NCBI GenBank assembly: GCA_946478845.1
Contig: CAMLDI010000027.1
Coordinates: forward strand, 1-38,332
Source of the DNA: an uncultured Paenibacillaceae bacterium
Lineage (GTDB): Bacteria > Bacillota > Bacilli > Aneurinibacillales > Aneurinibacillaceae
DNA length: 38,332 nt
Direction of reading: 5' to 3'
Within the stretch, counting starts at the first letter, position 1; each line of letters starts with the position of its first letter. The notes under the pieces were generated by a model. It did no database searches, was not told where the DNA came from, and was given only the letters and a program-made list of their open reading frames with translations. Positions 19,070-28,598 of the stretch are shown here, one piece after another. A program made the position numbers and the translations under genes.

Positions 19070-19097
19070 AGTTTACCAGAGGATAGGGAATTGTCAA
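19070..19097 (-). promoter_or_regulatory. Sigma-A promoter of guaA
   Basis: On the minus strand TTGACA (19092-19097) and TAAACT (19070-19075) are separated by 16 bp, about 95 nt before the guaA start. I find no convincing PurBox or purine riboswitch in the short leader. Confidence 0.65.
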
Positions 19098-19117
19098 GTA
19101 CTATCAATGGCTACAAA

Positions 19118-19151
19118 TAAAAAAGCTGTCAGAATAATAAAGGACAGCTTT
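19118..19151 (-). terminator. Terminator of the 19.2-19.96 kb two-gene operon
   Basis: On the minus strand AAAGCTGTC pairs with GACAGCTTT around a 12-nt loop, then TTTTTTATTT. It lies 10 nt after the MltG-like gene stop. Confidence 0.85.
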
Positions 19152-19160
19152 ATACATTAC

Positions 19161-19592
19161 TTATTTTTTAAAGAGAATAGAAATGATTTGGTCTGTAGTC
19201 ATACTGCTATCAATTTCAAAGGTTCCAAGACGTAATCTGCTGGATACCCCCTGATTTTCTACTTCTTTTCTAAAATCCTTTGCACTCTTAATAATCTTCG
19301 CTTGCTCTAGAGCTTTACTTACCTCATAACTGGTCATCCCAGAGGATACAGTAAGAGTTAACTTTTGTTTTGTTTCTGCTTTTGTTTGAGCAGAGGCATT
19401 ATTCGAATTCACACCAGACACTTTATTCCATTCTTCCTGGGTATGTACAACATAACCATTATCAGCTAACACACTTTTCATCTCTTCAACGGTACTTGTC
19501 CCTTTACTGGGTCCTAGATAGTACACAGCACCACAAATTCCTGCCGCAACAAGAATTCCCGCGGCAAAATTGCGTATGGATTCAGCCTTCAT
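19161..19592 (-). CDS. Small MltG/YceG-like membrane protein
   Basis: Protein of 143 residues with one N-terminal membrane helix (about 8-27), a low-complexity linker (about 55-75, rich in N, A, K, T), and a C-terminal region. That region reads LTVSSGMTSYEVSKALEQAKIIKSA ... RLRLGTFEID-SMTTDQIISIL (about residues 80-141). This matches the LysM-like N-terminal domain of endolytic transglycosylase MltG (YceG family), but the catalytic domain is absent. It is therefore not expected to cleave glycan strands; a cell-wall binding or regulatory role is inference. It overlaps the upstream gene by 4 nt (ATGA). Confidence 0.75.
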   Translation of the reverse strand: MKAESIRNFAAGILVAAGICGAVYYLGPSKGTSTVEEMKSVLADNGYVVHTQEEWNKVSGVNSNNASAQTKAETKQKLTLTVSSGMTSYEVSKALEQAKIIKSAKDFRKEVENQGVSSRLRLGTFEIDSSMTTDQIISILFKK

Positions 19593-19963
19593 TTTGCCAC
19601 TTTTCTCCTTTCATCATTTTCTTTCATATAAGGAGATAACATTGCCTTAACCTCATTCTTTGGCAACTGTTTCTTTGATGCAATACTATCAAAAGAATAG
19701 CCTCGTCTATATAAGTCAAGAACCTCACGCACCAAGAGACGTTTTTCTGAAGAACCATTCAGGACCCCTGTTTCTTGTGCAATAATTTCTGTGTCCATAT
19801 CAAGGTTCCGTATTTGCTGTTGCAAGTGATACACTTCATCCATAAACGATAAGGAAACCCGTTCAATTTGTTGTTCTTCCTTTGCTAATTTACTCGTTTG
19901 TCTATAAGACAACACCAGAAGAACAACTGCCACGCCAAACAAAATAACTAACGCCCATCCCAT
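19589..19963 (-). CDS. DUF6115/SwrB-like membrane protein with C-terminal HTH-like segment
   Basis: The start is set at ATG 19963 because a perfect AGGAGG (19975-19980) lies just upstream; the longer frame would translate the ribosome-binding site. The result is 124 residues: a membrane helix (about 3-20), a charged coiled-coil-like middle (about 25-60), then VLDLYRRGYSFDSIASKKQLPKNEV (about 81-105), which resembles a helix-turn-helix. This layout matches the DUF6115/SwrB type of small membrane proteins in Bacillales, some of which act in flagellar assembly. No flagellar genes are nearby, so that role is not supported here. Confidence 0.6.
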   Translation of the reverse strand: MGWALVILFGVAVVLLVLSYRQTSKLAKEEQQIERVSLSFMDEVYHLQQQIRNLDMDTEIIAQETGVLNGSSEKRLLVREVLDLYRRGYSFDSIASKKQLPKNEVKAMLSPYMKENDERRKVAK

Positions 19964-20072
19964 TACTTTAAAATCCTCCTTCATGCCAAACTTAGAATCT
20001 CACTTTTTTATTATATATGTAATTGAATGAAATTTGGCGAAAAATGTTACTTTTTTCCGATTGAATTTAAAG

Positions 20073-20117
20073 AAAGACCTCTTATAAGTTTTCATCCCTT
20101 ATAAGAGGTCTTATTTT
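20073..20117 (-). terminator. groESL terminator (bidirectional)
   Basis: A 15-bp perfect stem AAGACCTCTTATAAG / CTTATAAGAGGTCTT with a 9-nt loop, 40 nt after the groEL stop on the minus strand. The plus strand side is followed by ATTTTTGG and the minus side by TCTTT. Confidence 0.88.
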
Positions 20118-20152
20118 TGGTTAATTTAATTCAGGATTTAGGGATGATGTTA

Positions 20153-21793
<1,641 letters not shown>

Positions 21794-21841
21794 TTACCCT
21801 CCTTATATGTAGGTAATCTATATTGGTTTTTATCGAATTTA

Positions 21842-22123
21842 CTATTCAATAATTGCAAGAATATCATTTTCTCGCATGATTAAAAGTTCTTTGCCATCAT
21901 ACTTAACTTCAGTACCGGCATATTTAGAATAAATTACTTTGTTTCCTTCCTGAACTTCCAGAGGTACGCGCTGACCGTCTTCAACACGTCCGCTTCCTAC
22001 AGCGATAATGCGACCTTCTTGCGGTTTTTCTTTCGCAGTTTCAGGAAGTACGATGCCGCTTGCAGTCGTTTCTTCTTTTGCAATTGGCTCAATAATCACA
22101 CGATCTCCTAATGGCTTTAACAC
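21842..22123 (-). CDS. groES: Co-chaperonin GroES (Hsp10)
   Basis: Heptameric lid of the GroEL chamber, 93 residues. The start codon is GTG with AAGGAGGT 8 nt upstream. Diagnostic stretches are [12 protein letters not shown], the mobile-loop [18 protein letters not shown] and [15 protein letters not shown]. It is the first gene of the groESL operon, directly downstream of the CIRCE operator. Confidence 0.98.
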   Translation of the reverse strand: MLKPLGDRVIIEPIAKEETTASGIVLPETAKEKPQEGRIIAVGSGRVEDGQRVPLEVQEGNKVIYSKYAGTEVKYDGKELLIMRENDILAIIE

Positions 22124-22153
22124 AGCAAATGACCTCCTTGAGTGTAGTTCTTA

Positions 22154-22180
22154 TTAGCACTCATTCAACTTGAGTGCTAA
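22154..22180. promoter_or_regulatory. CIRCE operator (HrcA binding site)
   Basis: A perfect TTAGCACTC-N9-GAGTGCTAA inverted repeat lying between the promoter and groES. HrcA repression through CIRCE is established in Firmicutes. hrcA is not in this window. Confidence 0.98.
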
Positions 22181-22190
22181 CACACTTATA

Positions 22191-22219
22191 ATAATATCCA
22201 TTTTTTTTTTGATTTGCAA
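22191..22219 (-). promoter_or_regulatory. Sigma-A promoter of groESL
   Basis: On the minus strand TTGCAA (22214-22219) and TATTAT (22191-22196) are 17 bp apart. The start would fall just before or within CIRCE, consistent with repression by HrcA. Confidence 0.65.
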
Positions 22220-22300
22220 GTGCTATTACTAACTTTTTTCCACTACGCATTGCTACCATTTGCCAATTTGCATAATCACCCTGATTCATCTAGCACAAAT

Positions 22301-22324
22301 GTAAAGCCACCCTGAAGGATGGCT
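22301..22324 (-). terminator. tatC terminator hairpin overlapping the stop codon
   Basis: On the minus strand AGCCATCC pairs with GGGTGGCT (one T-G pair) around a TTCA loop, followed by TTACATTTG. The stem begins in the tatC stop codon. Confidence 0.6.
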
Positions 22325-23126
22325 ATTCATTATCATCTGTGTCATTTAAATTTAAAACAGGGTTGTTCTCTTCATCGCTATAGAACTCTCTTTCCCATGC
22401 TTCATCTTCTAGCAATTGTTTGCGATAAATCACACGAGAAATAAAAATACTAACTTCATAGAGAAGGATAAGGGGAACAATAACAAGAAAATCACTAATA
22501 AAATCCGGCGGTGAAATGGCCGTGCCAATAATAACTAAAGCAATATACGCATATCCCCTGATTTTTGCCATGCGCTTGGGATTAAGAATCCGCAAGCGGG
22601 TAAGGAACATAACCACGACAGGCAACTCGCATAGCAAAGCAAAAGGAATAACGAGATTAAACATAGTAGTAAAATATTTATCAATCCCAAAGGTTTGCTG
22701 GGTCCCTAATTCAACAGCAAACTTCACCATAAAGGAAAGCAACATAGGAAATAAAACATAATAACCAAAAGCCAGCCCGGCTAAAAATAATAAAGTGGCT
22801 GGAATGATAAAAATTCCGGCGGACTTCCTTTCATTTTTCCTCAGGCCTGGTGATATAAACTTCCAAAGATGATACAAAATAAATGGGAAAGTAATGACCA
22901 GTCCGATGACAAAGGCAAATTGCATGTACAATTTGAGAGCATCTGCAGGACCGAATACGTTAAAGGTAATATCCCCTGCCTGTGCTTCAAAATATTTAAC
23001 AACATCCCCTGTTACGTAAAAACTTGCGATAAAAACGATGACAAAAATACCAACAACCCACATAATTCGGTTTCTTAACTCTGTTAAATGGTTCACAAGA
23101 CCCATCTTTTTTTCATCTATGCTCAT
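22323..23126 (-). CDS. tatC: Twin-arginine translocase subunit TatC
   Basis: Polytopic membrane receptor for twin-arginine signal peptides. It has 267 residues. The N-terminal cytosolic motif HLTELRNRI, the LYHLWKFISPGLRKNER loop and six hydrophobic helices match the family. The highly charged C-terminal tail (DEAWEREFYSDEENN...) is longer than in short TatC forms. The nearest ribosome-binding-like GAGG is about 14 nt from the ATG, so initiation may be weak; the in-frame ATG eight codons later lacks a better site. It begins 29 nt after the mog stop. No tatA lies beside it, unlike the B. subtilis tatAy-tatCy pair. Confidence 0.95.
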   Translation of the reverse strand: MSIDEKKMGLVNHLTELRNRIMWVVGIFVIVFIASFYVTGDVVKYFEAQAGDITFNVFGPADALKLYMQFAFVIGLVITFPFILYHLWKFISPGLRKNERKSAGIFIIPATLLFLAGLAFGYYVLFPMLLSFMVKFAVELGTQQTFGIDKYFTTMFNLVIPFALLCELPVVVMFLTRLRILNPKRMAKIRGYAYIALVIIGTAISPPDFISDFLVIVPLILLYEVSIFISRVIYRKQLLEDEAWEREFYSDEENNPVLNLNDTDDNE

Positions 23127-23154
23127 AAGTTATTAATAAACCTCACTTAGACGA

Positions 23155-23643
23155 TTAATGTTGTTTAATTTCCGTATCTCCCTGAATAATGTTCAAAGCC
23201 GTTGGCACCAGGTCAATAATGGAGAGGAAACATTCTTCCATCATCGTTAAGCTTCCTGGCAAATTCATCACAAGGGCATTTCCCCGGGTACCTACCGTTG
23301 CCCTCGTAAGAAGCTGGCTCCGTGAATTTTTCGCAGAGCGGCGCATCTCTTCAGCTAACCCTGGCACATGGCGGTCAATGACTTTTTCCGTTGCTTCAGG
23401 GGTTACATCTTCAGGGCTAAGGCCTGTCCCGCCAATAGTAATCAGAAAATCAACCCGCTCCCGATCAACGAGCTCTATCATATTTTCTTTAATCATTTCA
23501 ATATCATCAGGGCAAATCCGATGATACATTACTCCACATTGTAAACTACTCTGTAATAGTTCTTCAATACGAGCAAAGCAAACATGTTCCCGTTCCCCAC
23601 GATAAATCGAGTTACTGGATGTCACAACCCCAATCTTTAACAT
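23155..23643 (-). CDS. mog: MogA/MoaB-family molybdopterin adenylyltransferase-like protein
   Basis: Protein of 162 residues in the MoCF-binding family, acting on molybdopterin during molybdenum cofactor synthesis. The start is at ATG 23643, preceded by GGAGGG; a longer frame adds 28 unconserved residues. The ligand-site motif GGTGLSPEDVTPEA is at residues 71-84 and LPGSLTMMEECF near the C-terminus follows the family. MogA and MoaB cannot be separated with confidence by eye, and MoaB homologues in some bacteria appear inactive. It precedes tatC; many molybdoenzymes are Tat substrates, so the pairing makes sense (inference). Confidence 0.85.
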   Translation of the reverse strand: MLKIGVVTSSNSIYRGEREHVCFARIEELLQSSLQCGVMYHRICPDDIEMIKENMIELVDRERVDFLITIGGTGLSPEDVTPEATEKVIDRHVPGLAEEMRRSAKNSRSQLLTRATVGTRGNALVMNLPGSLTMMEECFLSIIDLVPTALNIIQGDTEIKQH

Positions 23644-23753
23644 TAAAAACCCTCCATCTATATCTGCGTAAAACGTTCTTCTATATTGTACAATAGGATG
23701 AATCAACTGTCTTTGGGTTTTTAGCATCCCCTTCTAAGGGAATTTTACCCGAT

Positions 23754-24341
23754 TTAGCGGCAAGAGGATACTCCTACTTCCGTCACTAAATAATCTACCT
23801 GGCAATCATGGCTTTCCACAGGAATGCTAGAAACAATTTGTTTATTAAAACAAACGCCTACTAAAAGAGGCCGATTTGTTAATTGGGAAAGGAAACGGTC
23901 ATAATACCCCCCACCATATCCCAGTCGATGGCCATCCAATGTAAAAGCAACACCTGGTACAACAATCACATCAAAAGGAACATTTTCTCCAGAGAAACGG
24001 CACATATGTCCAGGTTCACGAATACCATAAGAACCGATGACCAGTGATTCCCATCCCATAAATAAATAAGGAACCATTTTTTTCTCCTGCATCAATGTCC
24101 TCGGTACATAAACTTGCTTTCCATCCCTTACAACCCGTTCAATAAAATCATCAATATTTACTTCATCCCGAAAAGATAGAAAAGAAAAGATGGTATTTGC
24201 CTGTTGAATCTCTGGAAAAGTAACAAGATAGTTGCTAATCTTTTCTGAGTAATCATCATGGGTGTTCTGATCCAGCAATGCTCGTTTCGCTAGAATCCTT
24301 CTTCGTAACTCCCTTTTAAAATCAGCTTCATTTTTTTTCAA
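23754..24341 (-). CDS. 5-formyltetrahydrofolate cyclo-ligase
   Basis: Converts 5-formyl-THF to 5,10-methenyl-THF with ATP, recycling a stable folate. It has 195 residues. The C-terminal family motif VPGVAFTLDGHRLGYGGGYYDRF is readable as VPGVAFT, then GHRLGYGGGYYDRFL, and the N-terminal KRELRRRILAKRALL helix is typical. Translation starts at TTG, with GGGGGG about 7 nt upstream; no in-frame ATG is close. It is divergent from the ABC-F gene across a 94-bp gap in which I see no clear promoter. It is 110 nt upstream of mog. Confidence 0.93.
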   Translation of the reverse strand: MKKNEADFKRELRRRILAKRALLDQNTHDDYSEKISNYLVTFPEIQQANTIFSFLSFRDEVNIDDFIERVVRDGKQVYVPRTLMQEKKMVPYLFMGWESLVIGSYGIREPGHMCRFSGENVPFDVIVVPGVAFTLDGHRLGYGGGYYDRFLSQLTNRPLLVGVCFNKQIVSSIPVESHDCQVDYLVTEVGVSSCR

Positions 24342-24435
24342 GGTGAGCCCCCCTTTTTACCCATACAACCTAATAAAAGTATACATGATTTTTATGTTAT
24401 GATGGAGTGGAGTGAGAAATATGAGGTGAACGAAT

Positions 24436-26349
24436 ATGATTTTGTTGCAAGCAGAAGACATCAATAAATCTTTCGGTGTAACACCGGTTTTATCCAATAT
24501 ACATTTAACCATCCAATCCGGTGAACGAGTTGGCCTTGTTGGCGTAAATGGGGCAGGGAAAACCACCCTTCTCAAAATCCTCACCGGACAGATGTTACAG
24601 GATTCCGGAGAAATTCGTACTGCAAAAGACTTAACCATCGGTTATCTATCCCAGGATAGCAGCCTGGATACAGACCAAACCATCTTTAATGAGATGTTAA
24701 CGGTTTTCTCAGACCTGATCCAACAGGAAAAGGAACTGCGAAAACTGGAAGAACAAATGGGCAATCCCAGGATACACGAACAACCTGGCCAATATGAACG
24801 GTTAATGGAAGCCTATTCCACCCTCTCTGATGATTTCAAAGGAAAAGGCGGATATCAATATGAATCCACCATTCGTTCTGTCTTGCATGGGATGCGCTTC
24901 TATCCTACTGAATATGATACTCCTATTTCCACTTTAAGTGGGGGACAAAAAACCCGATTGGCCCTTGCCCGTTTGTTATTAATGCAGCCTAATATTCTTG
25001 TGTTGGACGAGCCAACGAACTATTTAGACATGGAAACCCTGGGCTGGTTAGAAAAATTTCTTTTCAATTACCCGGGAGCCTTGCTAGTGGTTTCCCATGA
25101 CCGTTTTTTCCTTGATTCCCTGGTCAATGTGACTTATGAAATTGAACGGCATCAAATTACCCGTTACACAGGCAATTATACCCAATTTTTAGACCAAAAA
25201 GCCGAGAGAATTGCAAGATTAATGAAACAATATGAAAGGCAACAGGCGGAAGTAACTAAATTAGAGGATTTTATCCAAAGAAATATTGCTAGAGCTTCAA
25301 CCACCCGCAGAGCCCAAAGCCGCAGAAAACAATTAGAGAAAATGGACATTATGGACCGCCCCATTCAAGATACAAAAAAAGCGACCTTCCAATTTCAAAT
25401 CAATAAAACCAGCGGGAATCAAGTGGCTATGGTGGATGATCTAGTCATTGGATATGAAAATAAACCTCTTGCCGGTCCTCTTTCTTTTTATTTAACCCGG
25501 GGAGAACGGATTGCCCTAATTGGCCCCAATGGGCAGGGCAAAACAACCCTTTTAAAAACCCTTACGGGAAAGCTTCCTAAACTAAGTGGAAACATCCACC
25601 TGGGAAGCAATGTGGAAATGGGGTTTTATAATCAAGAACAGGAAGATCTCCATCCAGAGAGAACCGTGTTAGATGAAGTTTGGGATGTCTTCCCTACTCT
25701 TCCGGAAAAGGAAATCCGCACCGTGTTAGGGAACTTTCTCTTTAGCGGTGATGATGTGCAGAAGAAAATCAGCAGTTTAAGCGGTGGAGAAAGAGCCCGG
25801 GTTGCCCTGACCCGTCTCCTCTTTGGGAAAGCCAATTTTCTCATACTGGATGAGCCTACTAACCATCTTGATCTATTTAGCAAAGAAGTATTGGAAGAAG
25901 CCTTATTAGAATACCCTGGGACCATCCTCTTTGTATCCCATGACCGTTACTTTATGAACAAAGTAGCGACTGGCATCTTAGAACTTACATCTGATGGGCT
26001 TACATCCTATCAGGGAAATTACGATTATTATGTAGAAAAGAAAATGCAACTTGAAGAAATGGCCCCTCCTGTTCAAGAAGAGAAGATTGAAATAAGCCAG
26101 GGGAAAGAAAAATTCCTGCAAGAGAAAGAAACGAAGAAAAAAGAAAGGCAAAAACAGCGGAAAATTGAAGAACTAGAAGGCCGGATTGAACAATTAGAAC
26201 AGGAAATTGAAGGAATTGAACAACAACTCTGTTCCCCCGATGTTTTTGCCCATGTGGAAAAGGCCCGCCAGTTCCACGAACAAATGGAAAGCAAACGCCA
26301 AGAACTAGAGGAATGTCTTGAAGAATGGACCCTTCTGCAAGAGGAGTAA
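24436..26349 (+). CDS. ABC-F family ATPase (YdiF/Uup type)
   Basis: Soluble ABC protein of 637 residues with two nucleotide-binding domains and no membrane segments. The first Walker A is GVNGAGKTT (residues 36-44), with LSGGQKTRLALARLL and LVLDEPTNYLD; the second half has GPNGQGKTT, LSGGERARVALTRLL and LILDEPTNHLD. A charged linker between them (about residues 240-310) is the ABC-F interdomain arm, and a long C-terminal coiled coil (about 565-635, rich in E, K, Q) resembles that of YdiF/Uup. Such proteins act on ribosomes or nucleic acids; the precise target is unknown. GAGGTGA precedes the ATG. The last 45 nt overlap the end of the opposite-strand gene. Confidence 0.93.
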   Translation: MILLQAEDINKSFGVTPVLSNIHLTIQSGERVGLVGVNGAGKTTLLKILTGQMLQDSGEIRTAKDLTIGYLSQDSSLDTDQTIFNEMLTVFSDLIQQEKELRKLEEQMGNPRIHEQPGQYERLMEAYSTLSDDFKGKGGYQYESTIRSVLHGMRFYPTEYDTPISTLSGGQKTRLALARLLLMQPNILVLDEPTNYLDMETLGWLEKFLFNYPGALLVVSHDRFFLDSLVNVTYEIERHQITRYTGNYTQFLDQKAERIARLMKQYERQQAEVTKLEDFIQRNIARASTTRRAQSRRKQLEKMDIMDRPIQDTKKATFQFQINKTSGNQVAMVDDLVIGYENKPLAGPLSFYLTRGERIALIGPNGQGKTTLLKTLTGKLPKLSGNIHLGSNVEMGFYNQEQEDLHPERTVLDEVWDVFPTLPEKEIRTVLGNFLFSGDDVQKKISSLSGGERARVALTRLLFGKANFLILDEPTNHLDLFSKEVLEEALLEYPGTILFVSHDRYFMNKVATGILELTSDGLTSYQGNYDYYVEKKMQLEEMAPPVQEEKIEISQGKEKFLQEKETKKKERQKQRKIEELEGRIEQLEQEIEGIEQQLCSPDVFAHVEKARQFHEQMESKRQELEECLEEWTLLQEE

Positions 26350-28419
26350 GCGATACAAAAGGGGGACCATGGCATATACCAGCGCAAGGGATGCGGCAAG
26401 AATTCCGGAATCATTGACCCCGAGAGCAATAAAAGAAACCAAAATAATAATTTGAATCCCTTTCATGAAATAAGGGCTTTCCTTTTTCAGCTTAGCCATG
26501 GTTTCCGAAGGACGAAAAGCAAAAAATGCAGTGACAATCAAAAGGGATAAAAATACTTTTCCCCAGGGTGAAACCTGGATTAAACGGATATTCATTTCTA
26601 ATTTACGCCCGATAATCCGCCCTACTTCTTGCCAATTCCCCTGGATTAGATCAACTACTGCATAGCCAATATGGGATTGCATGGCAGGTTGTACCATCAT
26701 ATTAAGCAAAAATAACCCTGCACCAAGGATAGCGGTTCCTCCAATCAAGAGGGCCACTTCTCTTTTGCGAAAAGAATATCTGGAAAAACTCTTCACCATC
26801 AAAGCAAATCCGGCTAAAAAGACAATAATACCCCCTGCCTTACTTCCTCCCTGAGGCCATGCCATGTAAATAATCCACCCGCAAAAAATAATGACAAACA
26901 AAAACCAGAACCTTTGTCCCATTCGCTGATCCGCCATAATCGAGAAGCTTAATAACACACTCCCCAGGACAACCCCCATATACTCATTGCCAATTCCATA
27001 AAAACGGGCCCCAATGACTGGGTCATATCCTAAATAGGAATGGGACATTAAGGGCGCCCCTAAAAGGCCATCCACAAACACAGGAATCCAGCTGAATAAG
27101 GAAATGGCTAAAAACCCTTTCGTAAATCCCCAGGAACGAATCCACCAGGCCAACAACCAGGCTCCCCCTCCAGCTAGCAAAACCACCTTCCAGGAGGAAA
27201 GAAAAGGGAGCAAGGGTTCAAATAACAGGATAGTAGGAATTAACAATAAGGAAAGAAGGGAGATTTCAATAAATGTCCCTTTTCTCTTTAAGAAAATACA
27301 CAAAAGAGCAAGCAGTACAGTAAAAACAATATAAAAAGCATAGGGATAAAGTACCTTCGTTCTGTTTTTGTAAACCTGAAACATCCGGTTACCTTCTCGA
27401 AAGAAGTCTTTTGCATTGCCTTTCGCCATAAGATGGCCTTTCATTAAGGTCGGAGGGTTAATATGGAACCAGGATAAAATGGAAGGGGCAATATCAATAT
27501 TGGCAATAACACCTGGATGTCTCGTAGTTTCCGAATATAGTACCCCTTCTGGCTTTCTATCCCATAAAAGAACAGGAGCCATTAACTTTTTTTCTTTTTG
27601 GTGTTCCAACGAAAACGCTGGAGCTAATACAATAAGTTTGTCTTCTGGCAACAGAACGTGGCCTAGAGATGTGGAAAAAGCAACGATATCCTGAAGGCAC
27701 TTTTCTCTTGCCTGAGAATAAGATTGTGCACTCATTTTATTTTTTTCTTTCGCTAACCGATATAAATCCCCCAGTTCAATAACAATAAATCCATTTCTTT
27801 GTTTTAACTTTTCAAGAGTTTTATTACGTATAAAAGTATAGTTGGTGCGAATTCCCCCGGGGAAAGTAGCATCAGTAAGAAGGGACTCTTTTTCAATCCA
27901 TGCCTCTGGTGTTTTTCCTTCAGCATCCATGGTAAGTATGGGGGCTAGCCTTTCTTTTTTATCCCGGGTATCGCTATTTCCAATAGCCATCCGCTGAATC
28001 CCATTTTTTTTTAACAGTTCCCCCATTAATCCTGGCTTTGCCCCTGTATTTTCTTGCTCATTTTTTTTCACTGCTTGTTGGAGGAATGGGACAATGCTTT
28101 CTAAAGATGGACTGGTCCTTTCGCTTCTTTTTTCATCCTCAACACCGATTGCTCGGATTCCAGAACCTATTGTGATTAAGTTGTGGATATCTTTTATGGA
28201 TAACGAGGTACGAATATTCATTAAACCAGGGATAAAATACTGGGACAGTTTAACCTCTTTTGACTCATACAGACCTTTTATATCATCAAAAGAAAGCTGA
28301 TTCACAAGAATAACAACCACTGAAGGGTTGATTTTTGTTTGAGCAGTGGCGACCTTTCCTATAAACAGAGGGAACAACAGAAAAAGGAGAAAGATGAACA
28401 CGATAAGTTTACCTTTCAC
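26305..28419 (-). CDS. Large membrane protein with alkaline-phosphatase-like outer domain
   Basis: Protein of 704 residues from GTG 28419, which has GGAGGG 6 nt upstream; the longer frame reads through that site. A signal sequence (about 1-28, ending ATAQ) leads an outer domain (about 30-355). Its VVVILVNQLSFDDI, GLMNIRT (65-71), TIGSGIRA and HPGVIANIDIAPSIL (about 301-315) pieces resemble the alkaline phosphatase/phosphopentomutase superfamily by pattern, although canonical metal ligands are not obvious. About nine to ten membrane helices follow from residue 358, containing a conserved-looking YGIGNEYMG (474-482). Similar uncharacterised proteins occur in Firmicutes and Actinobacteria, from memory. 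Its promoter region coincides with the DnaA-box cluster. Confidence 0.75.
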   Translation of the reverse strand: MKGKLIVFIFLLFLLFPLFIGKVATAQTKINPSVVVILVNQLSFDDIKGLYESKEVKLSQYFIPGLMNIRTSLSIKDIHNLITIGSGIRAIGVEDEKRSERTSPSLESIVPFLQQAVKKNEQENTGAKPGLMGELLKKNGIQRMAIGNSDTRDKKERLAPILTMDAEGKTPEAWIEKESLLTDATFPGGIRTNYTFIRNKTLEKLKQRNGFIVIELGDLYRLAKEKNKMSAQSYSQAREKCLQDIVAFSTSLGHVLLPEDKLIVLAPAFSLEHQKEKKLMAPVLLWDRKPEGVLYSETTRHPGVIANIDIAPSILSWFHINPPTLMKGHLMAKGNAKDFFREGNRMFQVYKNRTKVLYPYAFYIVFTVLLALLCIFLKRKGTFIEISLLSLLLIPTILLFEPLLPFLSSWKVVLLAGGGAWLLAWWIRSWGFTKGFLAISLFSWIPVFVDGLLGAPLMSHSYLGYDPVIGARFYGIGNEYMGVVLGSVLLSFSIMADQRMGQRFWFLFVIIFCGWIIYMAWPQGGSKAGGIIVFLAGFALMVKSFSRYSFRKREVALLIGGTAILGAGLFLLNMMVQPAMQSHIGYAVVDLIQGNWQEVGRIIGRKLEMNIRLIQVSPWGKVFLSLLIVTAFFAFRPSETMAKLKKESPYFMKGIQIIILVSFIALGVNDSGILAASLALVYAMVPLLYRLLLLQKGPFFKTFL

Positions 28420-28438
28420 TTTCCACCCTCCTTTCCAC

Positions 28439-28536
28439 ATATCCACAAGTTAATCACAATCCATAAACATAGTATTCATGGGATATCCACTTATTTATGC
28501 ACATTATCCACAAGGTTGTGAATAATTTTATACACA
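28439..28536. promoter_or_regulatory. DnaA-box cluster between the 704-aa gene and tsaD
   Basis: Four matches to TTATNCACA lie within 42 bp: TTATGCACA (28495-28503), TTATCCACA (28504-28512, perfect), TTATTCACA on the minus strand (28517-28525) and TTATACACA (28528-28536). Near matches are ATATCCACA (28439-28447), TTAATCACA (28450-28458) and ATATCCACT (28483-28491). Clusters of this kind titrate DnaA or regulate flanking genes. Confidence 0.8.
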
Positions 28537-28555
28537 TAAATGGAAGTTATGCATG

Positions 28556-28579
28556 AAAAAGAGGTACCAATGGTACCCC
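28556..28579 (-). terminator. Terminator of the tsaE-tsaB-rimI-tsaD operon
   Basis: On the minus strand GGGGTACC pairs with GGTACCTC (one G-T pair) around ATT and is followed by TTTTTC. It lies 20 nt after the tsaD stop. Confidence 0.8.
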
Positions 28580-28598
28580 GAAAACGTAAGTAACTATA

